A DNA stretch of 64,000 nucleotides from Amanita rubescens (lineage: Eukaryota > Basidiomycota > Agaricomycetes > Agaricales > Amanitaceae), in assembly GCA_015039365.1 (NCBI GenBank), contig WION01000203.1, positions 35,897-99,896 on the forward strand, read 5' to 3'. The translations under genes were made by a program, and so were the position numbers. Shown here one piece after another: positions 43,394 to 53,177 of the stretch (position 1 is its first letter; the number at the start of each line of letters is the position of its first letter). Under the pieces are notes generated by a model. The model made no database searches and was not told where the DNA came from. It saw only the letters and a list, made by a program, of their open reading frames with translations.

Positions 43394-43810
43394 CTAACTT
43401 CGTTGTTGTTCCGAGGTGGTACTCGAAGTTCGTCTGTCGGCGGGCATGGTCAAGAGTCTCTGCTGAAGCTGAATGGTAGTCGAGGTTTTCGCGGAGTGAA
43501 CATGTGCCTTACTTCCATCAAAGAAACTTCGGAGATAGAATCCTCGTGCGTGATTTAATTGATTATCGATTACTAGTACGTAATCCCAGTGAGAAATGTC
43601 ATTGAATGGGTGCGCAGGAAAATAGATGTGAGTGTAGAGCACACGCTCCGCTACGTCGCGCAGCGAGGAATGTGCCATGGAAAAAGAAGCTAAGTCTTTG
43701 GGTGAGCATAACTGCAACATTTCGAGCCGAATATCGGGAGCAACGTTATCGAGAAACATGTTGTTTGTGTTGGTCCGTTGGAGACGAATGGTCCGTGGAA
43801 GACGGCTGAA
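43394..43810 (-). pseudogene. F-box gene fragment, array copy 4
   Basis: From 43759 it reads as the first ~50 residues of the F-box family (MFLDNVAPDIRLEMLQLCSPKDLASFSMAHSSLRD), then changes after AHPFN into unrelated sequence. The upstream ~200 bp also match the 5' flank of copy 3. It is a truncated duplicate. Confidence 0.75.
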
Positions 43811-45020
43811 GCGCTGAAGCACGTGGCAAAGGGCTACTACTGGGCTCATCGCGGTATTCACCTCATCCCATCTACATCTCCGCCACACATACTTATCACA
43901 CTTGGCCCGCTGACTTCTTTTCGGGGCTGTCCTTGCAGATGCCCTGTGGTCTGGAGAGACCGAGCGGACTCTTCTTTAGTGTAATGCAAACTGAAACTGC
44001 CTCCGCTTAAATGGAGGCGTACTTTCACCTCGGCTACTAGAAGAGCAGCCACTATGTGATGTGATTCAGCGGTGTTTGGTGAGCGAACCGTTTGAGCGGC
44101 CAACAATGTAGGATACGGTCGTGGAAAGCATGTAGGCCATGTCACAGTATAGGTCTCCCGGAAGCAGTATCTATCCAGGGACACCGCGAGCATCACCATT
44201 ACCCTCATCAACATCCAATGCTACGGTGCGCAGGCTTTTTCTACGAACAAATTCACTAGTAATATTTTTGATTGTCTATCAGCCTCTCGGGCCAACGGTG
44301 AGCGTTTCATTTTACGAGTCACTGGCGCTGTTTAAGTCTCTTATATCTAATATATTCCATACACTGCGCCACACCTCTCAGAAACAAAAACGAGTATATC
44401 ACGTAGGCACTCTTTTCCCTTGAGTTGGGATACTGGGTCACTGTAGGAATCTTACAATGACGTTGCATCAAAATCTGGTACTACTTCCTTAATACGCTCA
44501 TAAGTTCATCTATGATCTGTGAGCAGTTTTTTTTTACTGATTTATTTGACTGTTATCGGTCAATAACCGTGAGCATTTCCTTTTACTGGCATCGTTCAAG
44601 CTACAATAACAACTTCCTCCATTAGCCCGGCCGAAAACGAAGACATCATGTAAGAACTCTCTCGTAAGCCGCCGGGAACGGGATGCTACTAGCGCGAGTG
44701 CTGTAGACCTCGGACTGGGACGAGTCGGACCTGCATGTAAATGATGTACCGTTTGATGTACGTAGTTAGCCGACTGCAGCGAATGTACCCTCTTCCCGCG
44801 CCCACTCTATCCGCTCCGCGCCCGCTTCACGGAGCTGATTGAATTAGTTGATCCTAAGTAGCATCGTATTTGTGAATAGACATTTTTACAGACTACGTAT
44901 CTATTTCACAATTTGGCGTTTTCCTGATGAGTATAGTACCATGCTCGACTGAAATAAGTGGCGGGCGTACAAATTACAGCAAAGGTTGTATCAGATAATT
45001 ATCATTGGTGGCTTACATGG
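43811..45020. other. Intergenic, repeat fragments
   Basis: 43848-43900 repeats the copy 3 upstream flank. 43920-44010 shares GATGCCCTGTGGTCTGGAGA and CCTCCGCTTAA with 30480-30570. No supported gene. Confidence 0.45.
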
Positions 45021-45551
45021 TTACATCCGAGTCGTACCCAGGAAGAGGCGTGAAGCATGCTCAGTGAAAAACCCTCTGAAGCGCCTGTACTCTTCGGGCA
45101 ACGCCTCCCATTCTATTTTCAACAAAATATTCGCGAAAGCCACAGGACCCATCTTTACCGGAACCATCAATGGATCGACAATCGTGGGGAGAGGAATCGC
45201 CGTCGAACTCTGGAGTATTTCTCTTGTTTTGCGAACGATTTCGACCTGGTCCATATCGGATTCACCGATTACTATTCGATCTTGGATGCCAGCAAACCCA
45301 CAATGTCTGATCGCGTCACAAGGAGGACAGTGAACCCTTAGGTTCGACGGATCGTTGTTCGATGCATTCCCGTCCTTGTGATCGACAATCATTGCACGGC
45401 CCGGGGACGTTTGGGAACGATAAGCACACCATGCACAGGTGCAGTTGTCGCGCTGGAGAATTTGGGTACGCAAGGCTTTCCATTGGCGGGAAGAGGTTGG
45501 CAGAGCACGGTTTCCCCATGTGCGGGTCACTGATAGGTGGAGGTATTTCAT
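45021..45551 (-). CDS. HNH-type endonuclease domain protein
   Basis: A single-exon protein of 176 aa. Residues ~20-85 form an HNH/treble-clef nuclease: WKALRTQILQRDNCTCAWC, then IVDHKDGNASNNDPSNLRVHC, then CPPC. The CxxC pairs bind zinc; the DH of IVDHKDG and the N of SNL are the usual HNH catalytic and structural residues. The C-terminal ~90 residues are a separate helical part (MDQVEIVRKTREIL ... EWEALPEEYRRFRGFF). In bacteria and phages such domains cut DNA; the role here is unknown, and the compact intron-free gene is compatible with old horizontal transfer. A partial duplicate of its 5' half lies next to it. Confidence 0.8.
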   Translation of the reverse strand: MKYLHLSVTRTWGNRALPTSSRQWKALRTQILQRDNCTCAWCAYRSQTSPGRAMIVDHKDGNASNNDPSNLRVHCPPCDAIRHCGFAGIQDRIVIGESDMDQVEIVRKTREILQSSTAIPLPTIVDPLMVPVKMGPVAFANILLKIEWEALPEEYRRFRGFFTEHASRLFLGTTRM

Positions 45552-45690
45552 GATATTCAGGGTGGATAATAGCTTGGGACTGCTTGTTTATCGCTGAACC
45601 TTCTGGAGACGATGATGTGAAGGACAGGACTGGGAAAGATGCTCAAAACTGAGACTCGCGGCTCCATCGTGGTAATACTCATGGCAACCT

Positions 45691-45770
45691 CAGCTTGAAG
45701 CGCCATTCGGGAACCGGTCCGAACACGTGGAGTAAACACTGTGGATCGGCGATTCGGCTGTCTCTATATT
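45691..45770. repeat. Dispersed repeat with GGGAACCGGTCC core, second full copy
   Basis: Matches 40645-40732 over most of its length, and marks the junction between the HNH gene promoter and the HNH relic. Confidence 0.6.
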
Positions 45771-45782
45771 CCCCATCGCAAG

Positions 45783-46050
45783 ACCCGGGGACGTTTGTGT
45801 GGTTATCGTTCACGATGCACAGGTGTAGTCGTCGCGCACGAGAATTTGGGTACGCAAGGCTTTCCATTGGCGGGAAGAGATGGGTAGAGTACGGCTTCCC
45901 CATGTGCGAGTCACCGAAAGGTGGAGGTATTCCATGATGTTCAAGGCCGATGATAGCTTTTATCGCTGAGTTCAATTCCGGCACCGTCTGGGGGGAGAAT
46001 TGAAGGACAGATGAGAGGGAAAGTTGCTCAAAAAAACTCGCGGCTCCCAC
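45783..46050 (-). pseudogene. Duplicate of HNH gene 5' half
   Basis: About 268 bp matching 45399-45670: upstream region, start and first ~50 codons of the HNH gene. The first Cys pair is damaged and the copy ends before the HNH core. Confidence 0.75.
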
Positions 46051-46242
46051 CGTTTGACAGGTAAGGAAGGTCCCTTGTAACTCGAGTACTCACCGGTCAA
46101 TTGTAAATAGAATTAAGTAATCGATGTACATGAAATCTGCACGCCGCTTCCATGGCCTATCGTTGCTGATCTACTCGGAATTTCTTGCAACTGGTCCATG
46201 TCCATAGCGAGTGGAGAACAAACCGCCGCATCAAGGAAGCCT

Positions 46243-47766
46243 CTAGACAAGATCGAACCCTCGATCCTTCCCATAGTTCACCCAAAGCTCCTCACCCTTT
46301 TTGTCGACCCCAACTTGGCTTCCACTCTTCAAAGCCTTATGCACTGCTGCAAGCCTGTCAATAAATGCTCTAGTCACAGCTTGACGGCACGTCGATGCAG
46401 CATGACTGTACGCCAAAACGTATTTCGTCAGCGGCATGCTCTGGCCACAGTACACCAGCACCGGTGCTTTGTATCCATGACCCCTGAGGTACCGCAGGAT
46501 AGTATCCCCCGCTGTCATGTTCAAAGACTGTGATGGTCCCGTAGTCCACTTGGTCATCCGGCCATCGGAGTCGTTGTTTCCGCTCCATTGCTGAATTTCC
46601 CAGCGAGCGTTATCCGTGATAAAGTGAATAAGACTATGCCCCTCGAGCGCTCGCAGCTCAGCTGTGCCCCAAACGACAGATTCAATATGAGAGTTTGAAA
46701 GAGATTATTGGTAGTCATGCTCACCGTCGTTTTGCTCAACCCATAATTTCGTGGCGATCGTTGATGGGAGCTGGATAACGCGGATACCTAGAACCATGGC
46801 ATACTCAATTCCGTCCTTGATATTCTCGATTTCGTCGTCTACCCAAACCAAAGTCGGTACGAGATCAACCCTCTGGGGATTCGGTGAGCCAGGCGGAGTA
46901 CTCGCGTTCGAGCCTAGTAACGCCGCCATCAGTCAAATCCACGACAAACACGGGAAAGTGTATGGTACCATATTGAGATCTCATATCGTCAATACATTGT
47001 TTTAACGTTCTGGTTCCAGCGAAGCGTTGAAGAGTCTTTCGCGTAATGCTACCGATATCCTGCTCATCTAGTTCCAGCAGAACCGCGTTGCGTAGTCTTT
47101 CGTCTAAACTCTGCTGAAGCCATGTTTCGAGAGCGGTAACAAAGTTGGCGGACGATAGCAATACTTTCTATCTCAGCGTCAGTATTACGATCAACGATCC
47201 GCGTAGCGGTGCCAGCGAACAGCACTTGCCTCGTCACCAACATTCTTCAACCAGAACGACGAAACGTCGTCATTTAAGGGCTCCCAGCCTTCAACCAAAG
47301 TCGTTTCTGAAACGCTCGATAAGCCACTGCTAGCAATAGCAGGCCCGGGCGCCTCTGCTTTCACCTGCTTCTGAAGCATGGCGATTTGGAGAGACAACAT
47401 GAATAGATTTATCCACTGAGAAAGCCTCTTCTCATCGTCCGACAACATTCCCAGGGCAATAGAGGGGGATAAGAACCCCAAAACGTTGGCAAACTTTGAC
47501 TTTTTAGATTTCCCTCCCCACAATGAAAGATGGCCTTTGACTCCATTCAGGATCTCCAACAGATCGTATAGAAGGACGATCACGGACTTGTGTAGATCCA
47601 TATTAGGAATTTGGTATTGGAATGGCTCGAGAACGAGGGATAGAGCTTGGACGGTTTGCCCGAGTTGGATGATCTTTTGCTGTTTGGCGTGGAGTTGTTC
47701 TATCCATGTGCAGATCGCTTTGACGGCGGAGATCGCGGTGAAAAGGATTGTGGTATCCTCGAACAT
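46243..47766 (-). CDS. MLKL/HeLo-like helical bundle plus WVDD receiver-like protein, copy A
   Basis: Four exons on the minus strand. Residues ~1-140 are helical (IEQLHAKQQKIIQLGQTV, LVLEPFQY, LLYDLLEILNGVKGHL, QWINLFMLSLQIAML), a pattern like MLKL 4-helix/HeLo cell-death domains. A linker (VSSFWLKNVGDE) leads into a GC-AG intron, then a helical segment (LLELDEQDIGSITRKTL), then a receiver/flavodoxin-like domain with TLVWVDDEIEN, GIRVIQLPSTIATKLWVEQN, FITDNARW, AGDTILRYLRG and KAPVLVYCG. WVDD plus a D in FITDN plus PVLVY matches the order of acidic pocket, central D and β4 in receiver-like folds. No lesion was seen. A membrane-active domain controlled by a sensor is inferred. Confidence 0.75.
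47168..47229 (-). other. GC-AG intron
   Basis: Minus-strand donor GAG/GCAAGT (perfect GC-AG consensus), acceptor GAGATAG/AAAG. In copy B the same junction has GAG/GTGAGT. Confidence 0.85.
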
Positions 47767-47914
47767 GGCGCGTAAGGCCGATACTGATTTAGGTCATCTC
47801 GGAATGGAGTGGCAGTGCCGTTAGCCACGTGGCAAACTCTTCCCGACTGTTCAAACGGAATTTTATCGTCGTTATCCTCCCGCGCCCTCTTGTTCTCTCA
47901 CGTAATTCAACACC

Positions 47915-49119
47915 ATGTCCTCTAAGAAGCGTAAACTCTCCGGTCTCAGTGGGCTGGAATTGCAACTCGCCTACAACTCTCTTCTTAAGCTGAAGAAATC
48001 CATTATCTATGAGGAGTCCGAGGAGGAAGGCCCTCCGGAAGGTTTCGAGCAGCAGGTGGACACGATGCTCTCTTTGTTGGGGTCGAAGCTGGAAGGACCT
48101 CAGGTATGACCCGAGCTACGAAACGGCATTCCATTAACTCACTCCCTGCAGTCTCTTACCTTCTCCAGAATGACTGCGGAGCACTTGACCAAGTTGAAAA
48201 TTATATCTACTGGCTTTATTGATCTGAAGCCCAATTCCGAGGAACGCATCGCGGCGACTGCCTCCCTCGGACAGAGCGAACTTTGGTCTTCCGCGAACCT
48301 GTATCGTCAATTACATTTGTTGGAAAGTCTCGTTCCTATTAAGGATGGTATGTAATAATCTGTCAATCTTTCTGCTACTCGCATACTCCGCCAGACCAAA
48401 GCAAGCGCTCGTGCGTGGATTGACGCATTCTTCTTCCGCGCATCTGCAATGCTATCACCAAATAAGCGCATGGTTCTCAACATGGAACACGTTGTGCCAG
48501 CCACTACTATTAGCCCGTCGAGTTTGTCAACCCTTTCGGGATTTGTAGACTACACTGCTATAGTAGCAAGTCAACGCGTCGCTGGTAAGTCTGCCTTGAC
48601 TTATCTCAACCGCCAAGTTCATTGTTTCCTCCAGCTATTCTTCTGAGATCGCCGCAACTTCATGTTCTCAGGTCGCATATGCCATCTGGCTTCTTCGTTA
48701 TAGAAGCCAAGCTTTCCGATCCCTCGGACCACGTTCCTCAGGCAGTATGTGAGATGTATGCATGCGGAAAGCTTCTTCAGTAAGTAGATCCTCCTAGCTT
48801 CTAGCGCACGTTTCCAATGCCCTATTTTATCTCAGGAAAAAGGTTCTCCGTGGTGCTCTGACCAATGGACGTGATTGGATCTTCCTTCTCGTCCAGCTCG
48901 ACGATAATTATGACGGGGCCTCCTATAAGCAATCCTCTGTGGTTCAGTTAACCACCTTTGGTGGCCAACCTGTTTTTCAGCCTGATTTGATTGCTGGTAT
49001 TTTGGCATACTGGGCGAGTTTGATGCTAATATGTAAGATTGAATTGTTGATTAATTGGATGTTAGATTGAAAATAGCTTTGAAGACCTGGGAAGTGATGA
49101 TTGGTTTGAAGCAGTGTAG
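47915..49119 (+). CDS. Possible PD-(D/E)XK nuclease-like protein
   Basis: Six exons with frame-fitting introns; the last (49014-49065) has a GC donor. The protein is about 320 aa. A Lys-rich N-terminus (MSSKKRKLSG) is followed by a helical domain with a Trp-Ile-Asp motif (ARAWIDAFFFRASAM), then SGFFVIEAK, whose E-x-K on a β-strand fits the PD-(D/E)XK core, then a helix (QAVCEMYACGKLL) and KKVLRGALTNGRDWIFLLVQL, ending DLIAGILAYW/IENSFEDLGSDDWF. From memory this matches an Agaricomycete-expanded hypothetical family; the nuclease link is inferred from the E-x-K pattern only. Confidence 0.65.
49014..49065 (+). other. GC-AG intron
   Basis: Donor TGG/GCGAGT, acceptor GTTAG/ATT. GT donors nearby lead to immediate stops; this join gives YW/IENSF. 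Confidence 0.7.
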
Positions 49120-49622
49120 TCTTGGTGCGACTGTGGCTATACTCAAAAGAACCGGACAGTGCTACAGTGCTGGCACCCGGTTTAACACCGCCCACGAATA
49201 TATGTCCTTCCTCTTATCCTTTAGACAACGGATCTCCTATTCCTCCGTATTAGCGATTCTCCAACTATTCCTTTCGGCTCTCCCTGACGAGTTGGATGAT
49301 CTTCTGCTACTTGGAGTAGTTGTTCTATCCATGTGCAGATCGGACAGCGGAGATCGTGGTGAAAAGGATTGTGGTATCCTCGAACATGGCACGTAGAAAG
49401 CCTGACCCCGGGATGTCAAGGCAGGGGTAGGAATTCGTAGCAGGACTGATTTAGGTCATGTCGAAACTTCTCGGGTGGCAGTGCTGTAACACACAGAAGT
49501 TAGCCACGTGGCGGGAAACTATGTTTTGCCAGCCCCCTGAATCAAAATACGTTCTTCTATTAGTTGCTTGTGGCTACCGCATTAGGTCTCGACACAATCA
49601 AGTTAGCTAGGCTTTGGACCTT
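49120..49622. pseudogene. Chimeric relic: APH fragment fused to copy-A 5' fragment
   Basis: 49120-49288 matches 50188-50355 (aminoglycoside-phosphotransferase-like gene; ends at CTCCCTGAC). 49289-49480 matches the first codons and promoter of the WVDD gene copy A (47665-47850), including TGTGGTATCCTCGAACATGGC and GATTTAGGTCAT. Neither part can be translated as a functional unit. Confidence 0.75.
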
Positions 49623-51034
49623 ATGATCAACGCAGACAGAGGAAACGGCGAAATGCTGGCAGAAGAGTTACTATTAGAGGATCCGGAATTTGCTTCCATC
49701 ATTGCCTCCATCAACCCTACGCATCTTGAAGAGCTCGCTCTCACAACCCGTCGACAACTCTTCAACGGTTTACCCCCGAAAGTTTCTTGCATCGCTTCCA
49801 CTTCACCACGTGCGGGATCATATAATATTGTATACAAACTCTCCTTCTCTGACGGAATCCAATGGGCTATCCGCATACCTGCCGAAGGCGATGTCCGTAA
49901 ACCCTCCCGTGTTCGCTCGATATTGTCACCCAACGCTTTATATCCTCCAGGACATCTATACCGATACCTCGGATTCACTACTGGTCCCTGGATTCTAGCA
50001 ACATTCTTTCGCGCCCCTTTGTCATTATGGACTTCATTCCAGGGACGAATCTTTCGAAACTTTGGAACGACAGGAATTGGATCACAGACCAGGAGGGGGA
50101 GAAAATCTTTGAGCAGATCGCAGGATGGACTGGGATGAGGCCTCTGGAACGCATCGCATTGTACCTTTCCCTGACTCGTCAGCTTTCTTGGTGCGACTGT
50201 GGCAAGACTCTGAAGAACCGGACAGTACTGCAGTACCGGCAGGCCCCTTTAACACAGCCCACGAATATCTGTTCTTTCTCTTATCCCTTAGACGACGCAT
50301 CTCGGATTCCTCTATATTAGCAATTCTTCAACTATTCCTTTCGGCTCTCCCTGACATGACCCTCGATGGACCGCCCTTCACGTTGTGTCCCCCTGATTTC
50401 AACTCTCAGAATGTGCTTGTCGATGACGACGGAACCGTGACGGGAATTATTGACTGGGATGGTGTACGGACTTTGCCTCGCCAAGGCGGGGCAGCAGCGT
50501 ATCCCGCATGGCTCACAGAAGACTGGGTCCCGTTGTCTTACAGGTGGAAGAAAGATGCATCTCGAGAGGATAACATGCACTACGACTCCCCTACAGAACT
50601 TGGATCTTACCGTAGGGCATACCTTGATGCAATCACACGCGCGTCTGGAGGAAAGCTCACACATATTACGCGTAATTCGCATATCTGGACTACACTGCAT
50701 GATGCCATTTGCTCTGAAATATCGGGATCTTCGATCACTTACCATCTTTCAAAGTTTGTTTTTGGGAGGAGCATCATCGAGGTAGAACGGGGGATAAGAG
50801 GTGGCACCTGGTTTTCTCTAAAGAACGCGCCTGAAGCCATTGCAGAATTTGCGGGTAAGATACATTACTCTATCTCAGTTCTATTATTTATATGATAATG
50901 CAGACGACGCGGACGAGGAAGGAGACAGCGATGGAATAGATGATGGAAGCGCGCACCAGTCGGAGGATAGTGATGGAATGGATGGGGGAGGCGCGGAAGA
51001 GTTGGAAGCGGGGAAGCGGTCCATAATCAGGTGA
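49623..51034 (+). pseudogene. Aminoglycoside phosphotransferase (APH)-like gene with two lesions
   Basis: Three reading-frame segments: an N-terminal part (SYNIVYKLSFSDG, AIRIPAEGD), a middle part (SIPIPRI, VIMDFIPGTNLSKLWND) and a C-terminal part (GTHRIVPFPDS, PPDFNSQNVLVDDDG, GIIDWDG). The frame changes near 49920 and again near 50125, where the link between FEQIAGW and DWDEASG lacks the expected ~15 residues; no plausible introns repair either. In the catalytic block the usual His-Pro-Asp is Pro-Pro-Asp. The family phosphorylates small substrates with a kinase-like fold. An intron near 50855-50900 joins an acidic tail. Confidence 0.7.
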
Positions 51035-51165
51035 TAAAGGAAATTAACTTGCTGCGTTGGTTTCTTTGAATGGAACTTAACTGTAGCTCAGTGTGAGGAT
51101 TAAAACGACTCAGGGTCACCAACTTGAAGTTTCTCACCTATCAAAGAAGACTAGCGCATAGCCAT

Positions 51166-52651
51166 TCACATTAAATCCCCAACACAACTCAATAAGTTGA
51201 ACCCTTTCCCCAACGCCCACGAGGACCAAAAACTTTCCTCTTCAATTGCGGCTTCTTGGGCCGACACCAGCTGCGCCATAAACGCCCGACAAAATTCAAA
51301 CTCGCATGTCGACGCAGCAAGGCTGTATTCCTTCACATACGCCGTGTACGGAATACTCCCACCGCAGTACACCAACACTGGTGCCTTTAGATTGCGACCG
51401 CGGAGGTATCGAAGGATAGTTTCTCCCGCCGACATGTTGAGTGACAATCCCCCGACGGATCCCTTACTGAGGCTGGCAGCTTCCCATCGTGCATTGTCGG
51501 TGATGTATTGAATAAGACCTTGGTTCTCGAGCATCCGTAGTTCAGCTGCCATTCTCCAATAAGAACCGAAACGAAGATCATGACATGTGGAGGTTAGACT
51601 TACTTTCGTTCTGCTCTATCCATAATTTCGCAACGGCGGTCGAGGGAAGTTGAATAACCCTAATCTTGAGTGAGGAAGCGATCCTGACTTCAAACGTGTT
51701 GTTCTCCATCTTGTCGTCTACCCATACTAGAGTTGGCTCGAGGCTCATTGACGAACTGGGAGAAACAGGAGATAGGCTGCTTTCGGTAGTTGATGGAGAA
51801 CCAGATGACACACTACCATCTCCTATTGCTTTCAGCAAGATGTCAATACACGAATCTGTCGAGGCAAATCGAGAAAATCTTACAGGACTGGGAACGCAAA
51901 TCCTGGACACTTTCCTTCAACGCTCTCGTGCCCGTAAATCCATCCAGTGCCCTGCGCGTAACACCACCTATGGATTGCCTATCAAGCTCCAGCAAAAGCG
52001 CATTGCGTATCATCTCATCCAACTCCTCTCCAATCCACTTCTGCACCGCATCCACAAAATCTGAAGATGGCACAAACACACTCTGCAACAATTCCCATCA
52101 ACGACTCGACCTAACGATTCTCAATCTGAGAAACTCACCTCTTCACCAAAGCTCTCCAACCAAAACGACGAAACATCATCGTTTCTCGCTATCCAACTCA
52201 CATCCAGCGTCAACTTTGGACCCGCCCCAGCAGCAGCCGTCTGCTTCCCCGCCTGTTCCTTGAGCGTTGCAATCTGCAAAGACAGCGTAAACAAATTAAT
52301 CCACTGCGCCAACCTCTTCTCATCATCATACAACATCCCCAGCGCGACCGAAGGACTCAACAACGTAATCGCAGTCGCCAGCTTGAGCTTCTTCGCCTTT
52401 CCACTCCACATCGCCAAATGTTCCTTTATCCCGTTCAAAATCTCCGCTGCGTCGTATAACAACGCGACGAGGGTCTTGTCCAACGTACCCGATTGGAAAG
52501 AGTGTTGGAGGGGTTCGAGGACCATCGTTAGGGATTGGACGGTTTGTCGTAGTTGGCGTAGTTTTCCTTGTTTGGCTTGGGATTGTTCTATCCAGGAACA
52601 TATCGCTTGAACGGTGGCGAAGGTGCTTTGGAGGATGAAGACGGTCTCCAT
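51166..52651 (-). CDS. MLKL/HeLo-like helical bundle plus WVDD receiver-like protein, copy B
   Basis: Paralogue of copy A in the same orientation, four exons. N-terminal helices: ICSWIEQSQAKQGKLRQL, LTMVLEPLQHS, ALLYDAAEILNGIKEHL and QWINLFTLSLQIA. The intron after SFGEE uses GTGAGT. Next come a helical segment (LLLELDRQSIGGVTRRAL), a Ser/Pro linker, then LEPTLVWVDDKMENN, LKIRVIQLPSTAVAKLWIEQN, YITDNARW, AGETILRYLRG and APVLVYCGGS. The architecture and introns match copy A, with no lesion. Both copies have the same exon phases, so they duplicated as whole genes and kept both domains. It is divergently placed to the ADP-ribosyltransferase gene, with about 530 bp between the starts. Confidence 0.75.
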
Positions 52652-53177
52652 TGCACGAGGTGGAGGAAGCGGTGATGTTGAGGAATGGGAACAAGGGATG
52701 AAGAGATGTTATACATGTATAGCCTTGGCAGGTAACCGCCGATAACCTAAAATGAGCTAGATTCCGCTCGGCAGGGACGTGTCACAGGGCTTGAGTCATT
52801 GAAGAAGATGATAGGGACCGCGTGGAACAGGTCATATAGGCTCAAGCGCCCGCGGACTGCCAGGCTCAAAGAAGAGTGTCGTGACAGAACTTGACGGGAA
52901 GGACAGAAGGCTGTTGTTATGGAAAATAAACGCCATTTGTAGAATTGCTTGTACAAGATGATCGCCGCCGGTACGTTAACAAATGACACGGGAAACCCAT
53001 AATTAGTTCACGCATCAGATGTTGAGACAGCAACACCATCCATAACTGGATGGTTGCGGTGACGGGGTGATCTGTTTCATTGGTTCTATTTTGTGCTATC
53101 AGGGCATATAGACAGGAAATCGTCACATTAGCATAGCGATCATACTGATCTTCCAAGCTTCCAAGCTTCTAACTGGT
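52652..53177. other. Divergent promoter region
   Basis: Separates copy B (minus) from the ADP-ribosyltransferase gene (plus). No specific motif recognised. Confidence 0.45.

Noticed and set aside
51843..51910. Premature stop in WVDD gene copy B at the second intron
   Set aside because: Using the acceptor CTGAAAG instead of CAATAG removes the stop and keeps the frame.
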